Below are positions 45,542-57,088 of a stretch of 64,000 nt of DNA, piece after piece. This DNA is from Serinus canaria (Eukaryota; Chordata; Aves; Passeriformes; Fringillidae), in NCBI RefSeq assembly GCF_022539315.1, contig NC_066313.1, positions 14,984,798-15,048,797 of the forward strand, in the 5' to 3' direction. The position numbers and the translations under genes are program-made. A model generated the notes under the pieces. The model was given only the letters and a program-made list of their open reading frames with translations, was not told where the DNA came from and did not search any database. Position 1 is the stretch's first letter, and each line of letters begins with the position of its first letter.

Positions 45542-46394
45542 AGTGATTAGCAACAAAAATAGCGAGTTGGTGTTTTGGCCGGAAGGTGAGCGCTGCCGGG
45601 GGTGCTCCGCGCTCGGAGCTGAGTGACCGCTGCCCCGGAAAAGGACAAGGACACGCACCGCGCTCTGCCAGGAGATCTGGTTCCTCTGAGAGGGTCGGGA
45701 ATCACCGCCCGGGGTAGCCCCTGCTCAATCGTACCTCACCACGTCCTGCTGTCAGCCCGCAGGTTCCGCAGCCTCTTCTCTGATCGTCTGCGATCGGTGG
45801 AAAGCGCAGATGCTGAGGTCTGCTTTTTGCTTTCAGGTGGGTTTCGGGGTTGGAGGCTTGGTGATTGCCTGCTAACGAAAGAGAAAGAAGAAGGAAAATG
45901 GGAAAAGGAAAAGGGAAAAAAGAAAACAAAAGACAAAAACACATGAAAGGAAGGAAAGGGAAGCCAGGTTACAGTTGACAGGTGCCCGCGCACTCTACGC
46001 TCTCATCTAAGCGCTCTCCGCTCCTCTCCGACGAGCCGCGACTCCGCTCCGCCCGCTCGCTCAGATCTCCGCGCAGCTCCTCTCGCACGCCACGCCGCTC
46101 CCGCTCGCTCCTCGCCTCCTCTCCTCCTCGCCCTCTCCTCTCCGCTCCTCTCCTCTCCTCTCCGCTCACTCTCCTGCTCCTCTCTCCGCTCGCTCCTCTC
46201 CGGCCTCCCCCCCCACTGTCTCCTCCGCCACAGGGCCCCGTCCACCCCTCCCCACGGCCCCGCGCCCGCCCCCCGACGGGCCCCGCCCCCTCCCCTTTAC
46301 CCAGTTCCCCTCACCTCGCACCCCGCACAGCGCCCGGGGACCACCGCCAACATAGGCCCGCCCCTCACCCGACCTCCCGCCCACCCCCGCCCTC

Positions 46395-46560
46395 CACAAA
46401 GAGTTAATGAAAAGGAAAAGGAAAAAAATTAAAAAAAAGAAAACAGCAACAAAAAGGACTAATTAACAACGAAAAAAAAGGAAAAAGAAGGAAAATAAAA
46501 GGAAAAGAAAAAAAAATAGAAGAAAAAAACCTTAAGATAAAAACCCTGTAAGAAAGAAAA
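46395..46560 (+). repeat. A/G-rich tract abutting the CpG island
   Basis: GAAAAGGAAAAGGAAAAAAA-type purine sequence begins abruptly after the pyrimidine-rich CpG island, giving a sharp switch of strand composition at about 46.39 kb. Confidence 0.85.
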
Positions 46561-47407
46561 GCACCACTGGCTTCTGAACTTAAGACCTCATGAGTCTGAA
46601 TTTAAGACATCTGTCAGCTATGGGCTCTGAAAAAATGGATGCTGGTTGCAAAAGTACTTGTGTATTTTTCTCCTTTGGTTTAATTGTGGGTTTCAGGTAA
46701 AAGGAAAGAAGAGAATAAATGCTTTAGTCCCTGCATCAAGACACTCATAACAGTTTCCTGTTAAAAACGGTCTATTTTCAGGACAGCTACTTATACAGGA
46801 TTTTTTTTTTTTTTGTGTCTGTGTTGCTTTGCTGATTGCATTCATATACACAAATAATGAAGAGTCCTGTGTGAACTGCAAAGAACCCTGTATACACAAT
46901 CCCAAATTCCCATTATATTGTTTGTATAATACCAGGTTTTGCCAGCAGCTTTGCACAGTATGTCCATTTTTCTTTGTGTAACAGTTGCCCAGAAGTACTC
47001 AAACTGCTCCAAACTTCCACTTCCCTGGCCCTACTCCCATCTCACTGACCCCCAAAAATGTGTACCTATGAAGAGGAGGTTTTGTCAGGGTTCTTCAGGG
47101 AGGACTTATTTACATGGGAAAATTGCCTGGTATATCTATTGCAGTCTGACTTGCTGTGCAAATGCTCAGATTTCTGTATAAATAGCCTTTTTCCAAATTG
47201 CCTTAACCTTTAAAGGGCAGTAGGGAAAATGCAGTTGTTATTAGTCAATAGGTGTAGAAGGAGTAAGTTGTGGCATTTCTAATGCTCGTGATTGTGCAGT
47301 AGGCACCTGCTGTGCTCAGAACTGTGCAAACAACACAGCGAGATGAATCCTTCCATAGGACCTTCATGGTCTTAATATTGGTGCTGAGAGGTGATGGTGT
47401 GGAGTAG
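46561..47407. other. Upstream flank, no gene recognised
   Basis: AT-rich sequence between the CpG island and an LTR. No recognised element except a T14 run near 46801. Confidence 0.4.
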
Positions 47408-48113
47408 TGTCTTGGTTTGAAAAGACAGGTGCCTGCTGAGGAAGGCAGGAGCCTCCCCTGAAATGAAAATGCAACCCCCTCCCTCTGAATCGTTATAATT
47501 TTGAAATTAAGGCGGCTCTCAGGCAAAGATATGGGAGCAGGAATAACAGTTCTTTACTAGGAATAAAAAAAAAATAAAGCTAAAAATAAGAATGCAGTGA
47601 TGCAAAACAACACTGACAGAGTCAGAATACGACCTGACACCCTGTGGATCAGGGAGTTGGTAGCAGTCCAATTGGCATTGTGGCTGCAGCCCTCCTGCAG
47701 TGTCAGATGTGGTTCTGTTGGAGCAGTGAGCCTGTAGAAGGGTGCAGTCTTCCTCTGAAGGTCTGGTGGTGGTGTAGATGGGCCTGGTCTTCCTCTGGGA
47801 ATCCAGTGGGAAAGGGCTGCTTCTCTGGGAAATCAGTGGAAAAAGGCTGTTCTGGTGTCCCAAAATGTCAGACTATATCCAGTTAGGAATGCTTGGCTCC
47901 TCCCCCTGGGTGGAGCATCTCACAATGGGATGATGTAATTTTATCAGCCATGCAGTGACACTCAATGGCCCATGAACAGAAGATATCTCCCAGAGGGAGG
48001 ATTGGTCATGGAAGAGATAAAGGAAACTGCCCAATTAACAGAAGATAACTGCCCCACCCCTAAGAGATGGCAATAGAATACACACCCCCAACCACATCTT
48101 GCAACCTAAGACA
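47408..48113 (-). mobile_element. Solo LTR, family A copy 2
   Basis: 706-bp minus-strand LTR homologous end to end with 3189-3857. It starts TGTCTTAGG and ends CCAAGACA, so the terminal inverted repeat is clear. Flanks AGTAG (47403-47407) and ACTAG (48114-48118) look like a 5-bp target duplication with one change. It is longer than copy 1 mainly through a roughly 33-bp internal duplication around the 'cccactggattcccagag' region. Confidence 0.88.
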
Positions 48114-48185
48114 ACTAGGAATATGGAAAGAAGGAAATGGTTCCAATCTGTGTGGTTTTCTTGAGTGCTAACAGTTTGTGAAGGC

Positions 48186-48265
48186 TCAGAATCCCAGAAT
48201 CATTAAGGTTAGAAAATCCCTGGAAGATCATTGAGTCCAGCACTGACAGGGCCACCACTATACCA
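48186..48265 (-). mobile_element. CR1 3'-end fragment
   Basis: AGAATCCCAGAATCATTAAG, AAAATCCCTGGAAGATCATT, GAGTCCAGCACTGACAGGGC. About 80 bp, reverse. Confidence 0.82.
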
Positions 48266-49298
48266 TGTCTGACATGCAGAGGAATCATTTAAAAAAAGGC
48301 ACTGGAGTACAAGTATCTTCTTGTTGCAGTGTCCATGGGAGCTACTTGTCCATGTGTTCATCACAACAGGACAGAGGAGATACAAGTGAAAAGGTGGGAC
48401 AAAGAGTAAGAAACCAGAAGGATACATACATGAAGGATATAGGATAAATATGCTCTGCACTATCCACATGCACACAGGAAGTTATTCAGGAAGAGCCTTG
48501 GGAAGTTTAAAACCCTTCCAAACCTTTAATCTGAGAAATTTTAGCACAGTCAAGCCCTCAGGCTTGATATGCCAAACTATTTCAGCACATATTTAAATAC
48601 TCTTTATGTGACATGTTGTGTTCTCAGTGTTTTGGTGAATCAGGGAAGCCATGGTTGAATTGTTGCAGTGTTTTGTCTCCTCATCCTCTGGTAGCAAAGC
48701 ATGGCTGCTTTTGGGGCACCTGGGAGGTTGGGAGCTGCCCAGGTGTGCATGGGAGGGTTTATTTCACCAGACCTGGGTGCTGAACCAGTGATCTAAATCT
48801 AAAAGTTTCGCAGTCATTAAAAGCCATGGAAAGTCAAGAGTCCTACTGCTCCTGTGGGTCAAAGCTATTACCATTTACATCAGCAGGAGACAATGATTCA
48901 CTGTTTTTAATGGGATTTTCTTAAATCAGAACTGGTCAAACAAAGGTGACAATTAACAAACCAGAGCTGGGGCTTTTCATTGGCATTTAAGCCCCAGGGA
49001 AGCAAGTGGATGCTGAGCAAAGAACCCACTTTGGCTTTGCAGTCTGCAAAGAAAGATTTCACAGAGTGTGGCTGTATCCATCCATTAACAGAAGGAGAGG
49101 CAGCTGGATGAGATTTTCAGGATTGCATTTCCTAACTGACCTAGTTATTAGACTTAAATGTTCAGAAAATCATCTTCTTGCTAATCTTTAGGCTTTATTG
49201 TCATCTGTTCCACCAGGTAACCTCCAAAACGTGAAGACCTCTCCAAATCTATCACCAGGTCCATGCAGGATTTATGAAGAGTGTCTGTGGAGCTGGGA
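48266..49298. other. Upstream flank with a possible regulatory element
   Basis: No gene recognised. The segment 48800-48990 has several clustered factor-like words (GGTCAAAG, GTCAAACAAAGG, ACAATTAAC) and looks non-repetitive, so it is a candidate non-coding element only. Confidence 0.3.
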
Positions 49299-49540
49299 CA
49301 CAGAATCATAGAATAGTTTAGGTTAGAAAGATCACCAAGTTCAAGCATTCACCTACAAGATCACCAAGTTCAAGCATTCCCCCAGCACTGCCAAGTCCAT
49401 CACCAACCCCTGTCTCCAAATGCCACATCTATACAACTTTTACATCCCTTCAGGCATTGGGACTCCAACAGTGCCTTGGGCTAAACAACCCTTGGGAGAA
49501 AAAATTTCTTGTAATATCTAACCTTCACCATGCATGGAGA
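49299..49540 (-). mobile_element. CR1 3'-end fragment with internal 29-bp duplication
   Basis: Tail ACAGAATCATAGAATAGTTT; the segment AAGATCACCAAGTTCAAGCA is repeated with a 29-bp period (starts 49328 and 49357). Body continues CACTGCCAAGTCCATCACCA. Confidence 0.9.
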
Positions 49541-51057
49541 GGGTGCAGCTCTGGCTGTGCCTCAGCAATGCCTGGCAGCTCTAAGGTAAATAACACAAAG
49601 GTTTTTGCCCCAAGATGTTGCAGTCAGAGGGAGGCAAAAGTTCTGTGGTTCTCCTTGTAGATCCCAAACCCTAGGGATGGAGGCCAGATCCTACAGAGGC
49701 CATATGCAAACTGCCTTGTACCTATAGCAAAGACAGCTTTGCAAGGGAAAGAGACCACTCTTTTTTCTTCCTCTGGCATACAAGGCCACCTCTGTAAATC
49801 AAAAAGATTGCAGCAACCTGAAATTTCTCCTCCACCAGACATCTTGCAGAAAATTATGTCATTTTCCAGCATGAAATGCAAGCCTGAAGAATAATTCTGC
49901 CTTCATTTTCCTCCTGCCCTTAAATAGTAGATATTTTTTTGCAGTAGCATTCTAATTATCTGCCTGTAAAGGTGTGGCCACAATCCATTTTCCCTAAATT
50001 TCAGTGGGTTTTGTCTCCCTTGCCTTGTCTTTATTATCATCACTCACCACCTATGCTTTAGGAGTGCCCAGCCCATGCCCAGTTCAATCCACAGCAGTGT
50101 CCAATTCTTGTCCCACTGCACCAGCCCAGCTCCCATCACCAGCCAGAGAAAAACCAAAGCAGTTTCTTGAATTTTGTGCCTTTTGGCTGCAGACCAAGTA
50201 AGCCTGACCTTCCGCCCCTGGGACTGACCAGAAAAGGCTTCTCTTCCAGACCAAAGGTCCCACACCTACCCCAACACTGCCTTTTAAAAGCTAATAAAAA
50301 CCAGCTGTCAACTCCTCTCTCCAAAGCTGGATGCTCCCTTCAGGGTGGAGGAGTGCTTTCCCTTCCCCGAAGAGGTCCAGTAACCCCTCCTTTGCTGCAG
50401 TGCTGGAGCTGGAGTCCTCCTTGCAGGGGGGCTTAGCTGTGGGTGCATAATTAATAGCAGTGATTTGCAAGAGTGGAGAGAATGACACCAGCTGGAAAGG
50501 ATAAAATGCATAAATTGTCTGTTTAGAATAGGAGGAATAATGTAAAATGTTCGAGGGGGTGCCTTTCATTATCGTCCCTGCTTTGCGGCTGCTGGCTGAG
50601 AGTAGAAACACCTCATCATAAGCAAGATATTTGTTAGACATGCCTGTTTCTGCCCAATTTTATTCTAGTCTCTGATCCCAACATGCATTCTGACGCTGTG
50701 ATGTGAAGCAGGGAGCAGCAGAAAGCTGTGCCAGGTTTTGCTCTGAGTCATGGGTCTTGGGACGATCTCCTGCAAGGCAGCGTCAGGGCCAGGTTATCCA
50801 AAGGGCTTTTGGAGAGGTCTTCAGACAAGACTGACTTCCAAAAAAGTGGGTGGACTTTTTCCAGGGCTTAAGGCAGTCATCCCTGCTACTATATCTCCTA
50901 AACAGATATTCCAATGCTTCCAATGCTTCAAAAATAAGCTTTTTGTAGACTAAGTGGAAGCAGGACATCTCTGCAAACCCATCCATGACCAAAGGGGCTT
51001 AACATTTCTGAAGATTCAGACACAAATGTCCCCACTGAAAGGACATTCTTCTTCCTG
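49541..51057. other. Upstream flank, candidate conserved element at 50430-50660
   Basis: No gene recognised. 50430-50660 is unique, AT-balanced and contains CATAATTAATAG, an E-box CAGCTG and other developmental-factor words. Conservation cannot be tested here. Confidence 0.3.
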
Positions 51058-51345
51058 GTAACAAGAAATACAAGAGGAAATGGCCTCAAGCTGTGCCAGA
51101 GGAAGTTTAGATCAGGGATTAGGAAAAATTTCTTCTTCAAAATGGTTGCAAAGCCCCAGAACAGGCATCCCAGGGCAGTGGTGGAGTTCCCATCTCTGGA
51201 GGGATTTAACAGATCTAACAGGATGTGGCACTAGGGGACATGAATTAGTGGTGAGCTTGACAGTGCTGGGAGAACAGTTGGACTCCATGACTTTACAGAT
51301 CATTTCCAGCCCAAATGATTCAGTGATTCTGTGGTTCTACGACAC
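51058..51345 (+). mobile_element. CR1 3'-end fragment
   Basis: Forward CR1: CAAGAGGAAATGGCCTCAAG, 'gattaggaaaaatttcttcttc', GTGGTGGAGTTCCCATCTCT, tail TGATTCAGTGATTCTGTGGT. Nearly 290 bp. Confidence 0.93.
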
Positions 51346-52091
51346 ATTTTGAGACCAGGCAAAGCAAAGCAAGGCTGAGATGGGCCGTGGGTCCCCTTGG
51401 TTATTTGCAGTCCATGGCCTTGAGCAGAGAATGCACAATGCCCAGACTGGGGAAGGATCTCAAAGCAACCTGCAGTGCCCCAGCTCAGACAAGTATTTCT
51501 GCTTGCAACTGTGACAAAAAGCTGCTTTTTGATGGAAACTTAGGACAGCAAGGAGATTAATGGCATGATCACCTTATGACCTAGCTTGACAAGAGCTGGC
51601 AAGGTAGCAGAGAAGGTAGCAAAGAAGGTACATTCTTTGAAACTCAGACTGGAACAACTTGGACAAGAAAAACCTCTCTCAAATATACCCTGGGCTATGT
51701 AATCATAAACCATAGACAACACGAGACTTTTTTGGTTTACCTGAAATCTTTGCTTTTCACAGGAGTCAATTTATCATCTGTCTCACTCAATCCTTTGCTG
51801 ACTTGGAAACATAAATTTTGAAGCAAATCTGTACAGCTCAAGTGGGGTCTATTTTTTGAGCATCCATGTCCCCCACCCCACCTGCCTAACATTTTAAATT
51901 CAATGAGAAATAATACAACCAAACAGCATACCACCCTCAGAGTAAAAAATTTCTTGAAAATACTGGATCTAAATCTACCCTCTTTCAGTTTAAAAGAGGG
52001 AAAATTTTCTTTCTCCTATCACTATCTGCCCATGTTAAAAATCACTCTTCTAATCTTTCATAAGCCCTGTTTAAGTGCAAAAAGACAACAA

Positions 52092-52322
52092 TGAGGTGTC
52101 CCCCAAACCTTCTCTTCTCCAGGCTGAACATCCCCAGCTCTCCCAGCCTGTCTCCAGAACAGAAGGGCTGCAGCCTTCAGAGCATCTTCACAGCCTCCTC
52201 TCGACTCACTCCAGCAGCTTTGCATCCTTCTGATGTTGGGGTCTCTGGACATGGAAGCAGCTCTGCAGGTGGAGTCTCACCAGAGCCAAGCAGAGGGGCA
52301 GAATCACCTCCCTTGAACAGCT
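52092..52322 (-). mobile_element. CR1 internal fragment
   Basis: CTTCTCTTCTCCAGGCTGAA-type block followed by CCCAGCTCTCCCAGCCTGTC and CAGGTGGAGTCTCACCAGAG, all CR1 signatures in reverse. It lacks the 3' tail. Confidence 0.9.
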
Positions 52323-54483
52323 GGTAAATGGTATTTAAACATGGACATCAGGCTCTGTGATTTATTCCATTCTGCTGGGTTGGTACAGCTGCAACATCTG
52401 CCAGAGCCCCAGCTGCTCATGGGGGTGCCTGTGTGTAAGAATCCGTGTGCTTTAACAGCCTCTGCTGGCAAGGACCACCCTGCCTATAGACCCAAGAAGT
52501 TTAGGAGTCACCCCAAAAGATGCATTCATGCAGGGGCTGAGGCTCTAGGCTGGAACCATTTTGGGATGTATTCCCTGTTCCTCTCCAGAACAGAGATCTA
52601 ACCCAATGCTTTCTTCTTTTCTTTCAGCTTCTGAATGTAGTCCCTGATTGGCTTAGAGGAAAAGTTCTGCTAATATCAACAGCACGTGATCAGTTGTGAA
52701 AAGCCACAGCCTTGATAAACTGCAATAATTCATATTCTCTGAGGAACTACTTCTCCTTCTCACTGCTCTGTTTATACCTCCCACAGCTGTGATAACAGTA
52801 CAACTTTTGCTACAAGAACAACCCAGAACTTGCTACTTCCATGTGAAAACATAACAGCCTCAGTTACTGACTCATCCTAATACTCTGTGGGACAACTCCT
52901 ATATTTTTACACTTTTTTAAAAAATTGTACTTCCCCGTTCTTCTGTCTTCTGCTCTTTTTTCCTTCAGCACAAAAAGTGCATGCAACATTCTTTGGTTGT
53001 TGTTTCATTTTCTTGCTTGTTTTGGTGGTTGTTTTGTTTTTAACTGAAGAAGGTGAGCCAGGGAAGGAGCATATCAAAGCACATCAAGGCAGACAGTGGA
53101 ATGGTAAGCCAGCAGTTTTGCTGCTGGCAGAGATATATGTGGAAGAAAGCATCTCTGAATAACCAATAATTAACAAAATTTAAAAAAAAATAAAAGCAGC
53201 AGAAAGCTTTCTTTCATTCATCCAGGCCAAAAAAGTAAAATTTTGGCAAGAAATAGTCTGAGAAAGTGCCTGAAGAGCTGAAAGTAGGTCCTGTATCATA
53301 CAAAAGAGCCAAAAATGTGTTTAGCTACAAATGGCATGTGGTGCATTGCAAAATGCTTCAAGAGGAGATATTTGAAGGGTGGGATGGTTGGCATGGAGAG
53401 GAAAAGGGGGAGGCATCACTGTGGGAGGAATATCTTTAGCCTTCAAACAACAGCCACTAAAACATCCCAAATGCTCTGCCTCCCCAGAGGTGACAAGGGT
53501 TTAAAGTTTTGTGCAGGATGGCTTTTGAGGGACAATATAATCTCATTTAAAATTATTTTTAACTGTTCCTTTCATAGTGAGAAGGAAAAGCCCAAAGATA
53601 GGGCGTGATTCAGAGATGTCAGTAAGATTTGGATTAATGGGGTTTGGATTGGACCCATGGTGTAAGATACAATGCTCCAATCTAGCCATAAATTAAGTGA
53701 CTTCCATTAGTGTTTATATTTCCTTTAATTTATTTAACCAAGAAAGTCAGCAGAGGCCCATAGGTCTCAGTATTAAGAATGAACTGGCCAAGACAGCAGC
53801 AGATAAAACTCACACCAGTGTAAATCAAAGCTTCCATAAGTTATACCATACTCAAGAAACCATTGGTGAGTAAGGCAATAAAATGTGACCATTTTTGCTT
53901 TATTGTCTCATTCTCAGCTCTCACTTTCTGCTGGAGCCAAACATAATTTCTCCTTTGTCTTTCTAAGAGGTCCCGGAGATAATGGACCAAACTTACTGCA
54001 AACCCAGGGTCTAGAGTGGCAGTTCAGGAGCTCGGATTTGCAAGAAACTCACAAATGTTTTGCCTTCCTTTATGACCAAATAACAAAGATGAGATCCAGA
54101 AGCTTTACTACTTCTTTTCTTATTTAATGTTGGAAAAGGCTATACCTCCACCTTATTAAACTCATATTATGAAAAATTATTGCAGTCCAGCATTGGTTTG
54201 CCCTATATAATTTGAGTTTTTCTACATATAGACAGCTGTCCATATCCTGGAAATGGATGTGCCTAATTTTTCCCATCTCAGGGTGCAAAGAGTCATGGTG
54301 TACCCCAGCAGAGGAGCTGGTTCAGCATTTCACCTTTCCTAGCAGGAAGCTGCAGAGATACTATGGATGTGGTTTTCACCAGAGCAAATATTTAATCTTT
54401 GAAAGTTCATCTTGGCAAGTAGCCCTTTTCCCATCCAGTCATTGAACCCACCTCCTCTGGCCTTTAGGGTATAGCAAGTGCTC
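52323..54483. other. Upstream flank, no gene recognised
   Basis: AT-rich unique sequence. No recognised repeats or coding exons. Confidence 0.4.
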
Positions 54484-54612
54484 CTCTCCCTCTCCCTCTC
54501 CCTCTCCCTCTCCCTCTCCCTCTCCCTCTCCCTCTCCCTCTCCCTCTCCCTCTCCCTCTCCCTCTCCCTCTTCTCTCCCTCTCCCTCCCCTCCCCTCCTC
54601 TCCCCTTTCCCT
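54484..54612 (+). repeat. (CTCTCC)n hexanucleotide array
   Basis: Perfect CTCTCC-phase hexamers from about 54484 to 54569, then imperfect CTCTCC/CCCTCC to about 54612. Homopyrimidine on the plus strand, homopurine on the minus strand. Confidence 0.97.
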
Positions 54613-55472
54613 CCCAGGACAGTACCAGTTTACAGCTGTGTTACAGTGATGCTGTTCCTGCCACTACAATCGTGACTCTGTCATGATTTCCATTATAAAC
54701 CTCAAACTGGATTTCTTTGGCAGGATGGGGGTGGTGGTTTTCCTTTTCTTTTCATTGGGTCTATAATTTGATCATAAAAACTCATGCTGGGATAAAGTTC
54801 AGCTGCCAGGTCTTGGATACTAAATCTGATTTAACCCTGAGGATGCTGAACTGCTTTCAGGTGTTGGGCACTGCTTTGGGGTGTTGGGCATGCCAAGGTG
54901 TGGGAGATGAGTCCTTAGGGGCAGCAAGAAGGGGTGGCCCACTTTGATTTGGGGTATCAGGGAGCCAAAATGCAGGGAAAATCCAGCTGAGAAATGCTAC
55001 ATCCCAACTGCCATGGTCTCCTCAGCTTTTCTTGGGCTACAGGCTGATATCCCTTATTCCTTTGATTGACATCTTTATTGCACAGCCTCATGGGTATCTC
55101 ATGCTTGATCTGTTCCTCTTCACACTAAATTTCTTAGTGCATTCAATACACATATTCATTTAAAACCCCACATTCATTAAGATTTATCAGATATTTGTCA
55201 CTCTAAAGTATCTTTAACCCCTTATTCTACATGTCACTGAATCAGGTCTTTGATCAGTCCTTGTTTCCTAAGCCCCACTCCAGAGAAACTGAGTTTTCCC
55301 AGAAAGACTACATAGGTTCAGGTTGGTTTTGGATCTGACAGCAGCTGCAACCACCAAGAAACCACTGATCTCCAGAAAACCTGGGGCCAAACTCATCCAG
55401 TCAGGGCTCAGATGTTCCACCAGATCAGAATACCCTTCATTTGTCTTCCCAGGAGAAACTAAGGCAAGAACT
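54613..55472. other. Upstream flank, no gene recognised
   Basis: Unique sequence between the hexamer array and a CR1; nothing identifiable. Confidence 0.4.
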
Positions 55473-55712
55473 CAGAGAATCACAGAGTCATTTAGGCTGG
55501 AAAAGAGCTTTAGGAATGTTGAATCCAACCATTAGCAGTGAATCCAATCAGCACTGCCACTAAGTCATGTCCCCAAATGCCACATCTACACAGCTTTTAA
55601 ACCCCTTCAGGGATGGGAACTCTACCACGGGCAGCCTGTGTCAGGGCTTCAGAGCCCTTCTGGGGAAGAAATTTTCCCTCTTATCCAATTCAAATCTCAT
55701 CCCAGCTGCTCT
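55473..55712 (-). mobile_element. CR1 3'-end fragment
   Basis: CAGAGAATCACAGAGTCATT, TAGGCTGGAAAAGAGCTTTA, ATGCCACATCTACACAGCTT, 'ccccttcagggatgggaac'. About 240 bp of the same subfamily as at 49299. Confidence 0.93.
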
Positions 55713-57088
55713 TCATAGGACTCATGCTGTAGATCCTGAGCCCAGCACAGACACAGCTGACTCATGGTCAAGGATTTACTGGGGGAAAAAAATATCTACC
55801 ATGAGGACACACCATCAGGGAAGGCAGAATGGGAACTGCTGGTGTATCAGCTGCTCACAGATTCCTCATCTCTGAAATGAGGAAAGAGAAAAGGCCTTTT
55901 TCTAAAGAGAAAAGGCCTGATGAAAGGAAGTGACACTGTCTTGCAGTTATGGTGGGATGGAGCAATCACAGTTCCAGTTCAGCCCACCTTCTTCAGATAC
56001 CTTCTCTAGTCTGGAAATAAACCCTTTCTGATGTGGTGCTTCCCTGTATCTATTTTTATTTTTTTTAAATCTCAACATAATTGTTTATACTTGGGCACAC
56101 AGGTTTAAATACAGCTAAATCAGCATGAGGTGGATTCTGATGGCAGCCAGTGAGCTTTTCTTCCATGGACGCTGCTGCTTCTCTTCAGTGGTCTGTAGGT
56201 CACCCATGGCACTCATGCAGAGTGTAAAAGGTGATGGGGCAGACAGGTTCAGGCTCCAAAGAGCACAACAGATGGCTCGGTGCGCAGGATGTTCTAAGGG
56301 ACTCCTAGGAAAGCATCCAATCCCAGATCCATCCCCAGTTCAGTCTGGAGAAAAGGATGTTCCCTCCTAGCCCTGCTTATCACTCCCCTTTGCCTGGGAT
56401 GGAAGGGGTGGAAGAGAAGGAGAAAGCACACTTCATTAAAGCAGTGCAGCACAAAACCTGGACTCGTTCTCATCTGGAAAGCAAACACAATAGCACTTCC
56501 CTAGCCTGCAGGGACACAGTGAGAGGCTGTTAAAGACTTTTGCAATGATCAGATACTTTAGCCATGAACATCCTCCTGAGAGCTTAAAATTGATGGGATG
56601 AGGCATCATGACTGTACAAAACTCTAATCTATCAAAGCAATAATCTTTGGAAGAAAGACACTTTACAACACAGTTACACAGCAGATGGTAAGTGACTCAT
56701 GATGTGTTCCACCAACTGTACACAGGAAAACAGTATTAATAAAATATGCTGACATGACAGATTAATAGCTTAGAACTGCAATCCAGGAGAGGTTAGACTT
56801 GCCCATCCTTCCTCTGGGATTCTTAACAAGAAGGAATTAAATAAATATTACAAACTGAAGATTAAATGCAAGTAATACTAAAGCAAGGCTTTGGTCTGCA
56901 TGGAGACTGTAAAACTGGTATCACGGGACTCAGTGTTTAATGTGCTGCAGTGACAGCACTACAACACTGCACTGTGTACAGATAAAGCGCGGTGCTGCTC
57001 ATGCTGCCAAGCCATCCCAGGATCTGAGAAGCCAGATGTGCTCCTCTGGCTGTGGCACCACCTCTGGCAGCATCATGGCCTGATCCTT
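55713..57088. other. Upstream flank, no gene recognised
   Basis: Unique sequence with a short direct repeat (AGAGAAAAGGCCT twice near 55885-55920). No gene evident. Confidence 0.4.

Larger units (their letters stand above)
45040..46390. promoter_or_regulatory. CpG island at the WNT11 5' end
   Basis: Dense CpG and high GC from about 45.04 kb to 46.39 kb, with the richest parts at 45.16-45.52 and 45.99-46.38 kb. It contrasts sharply with the CpG-poor rest of the window. It covers the TATA-like box, the predicted first exon and the HNF1 palindrome. The 45.98-46.39 part is strongly pyrimidine-biased on the plus strand. No coding gene is recognisable reading rightward, so bidirectional use is not supported by sequence. 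Confidence 0.85.

Noticed and set aside
45982..46407. 141-codon Arg/Ser/Pro-rich frame and its opposites in the CpG island
   Set aside because: Product of biased composition (C/T-rich, CpG-rich); open in several frames at once.
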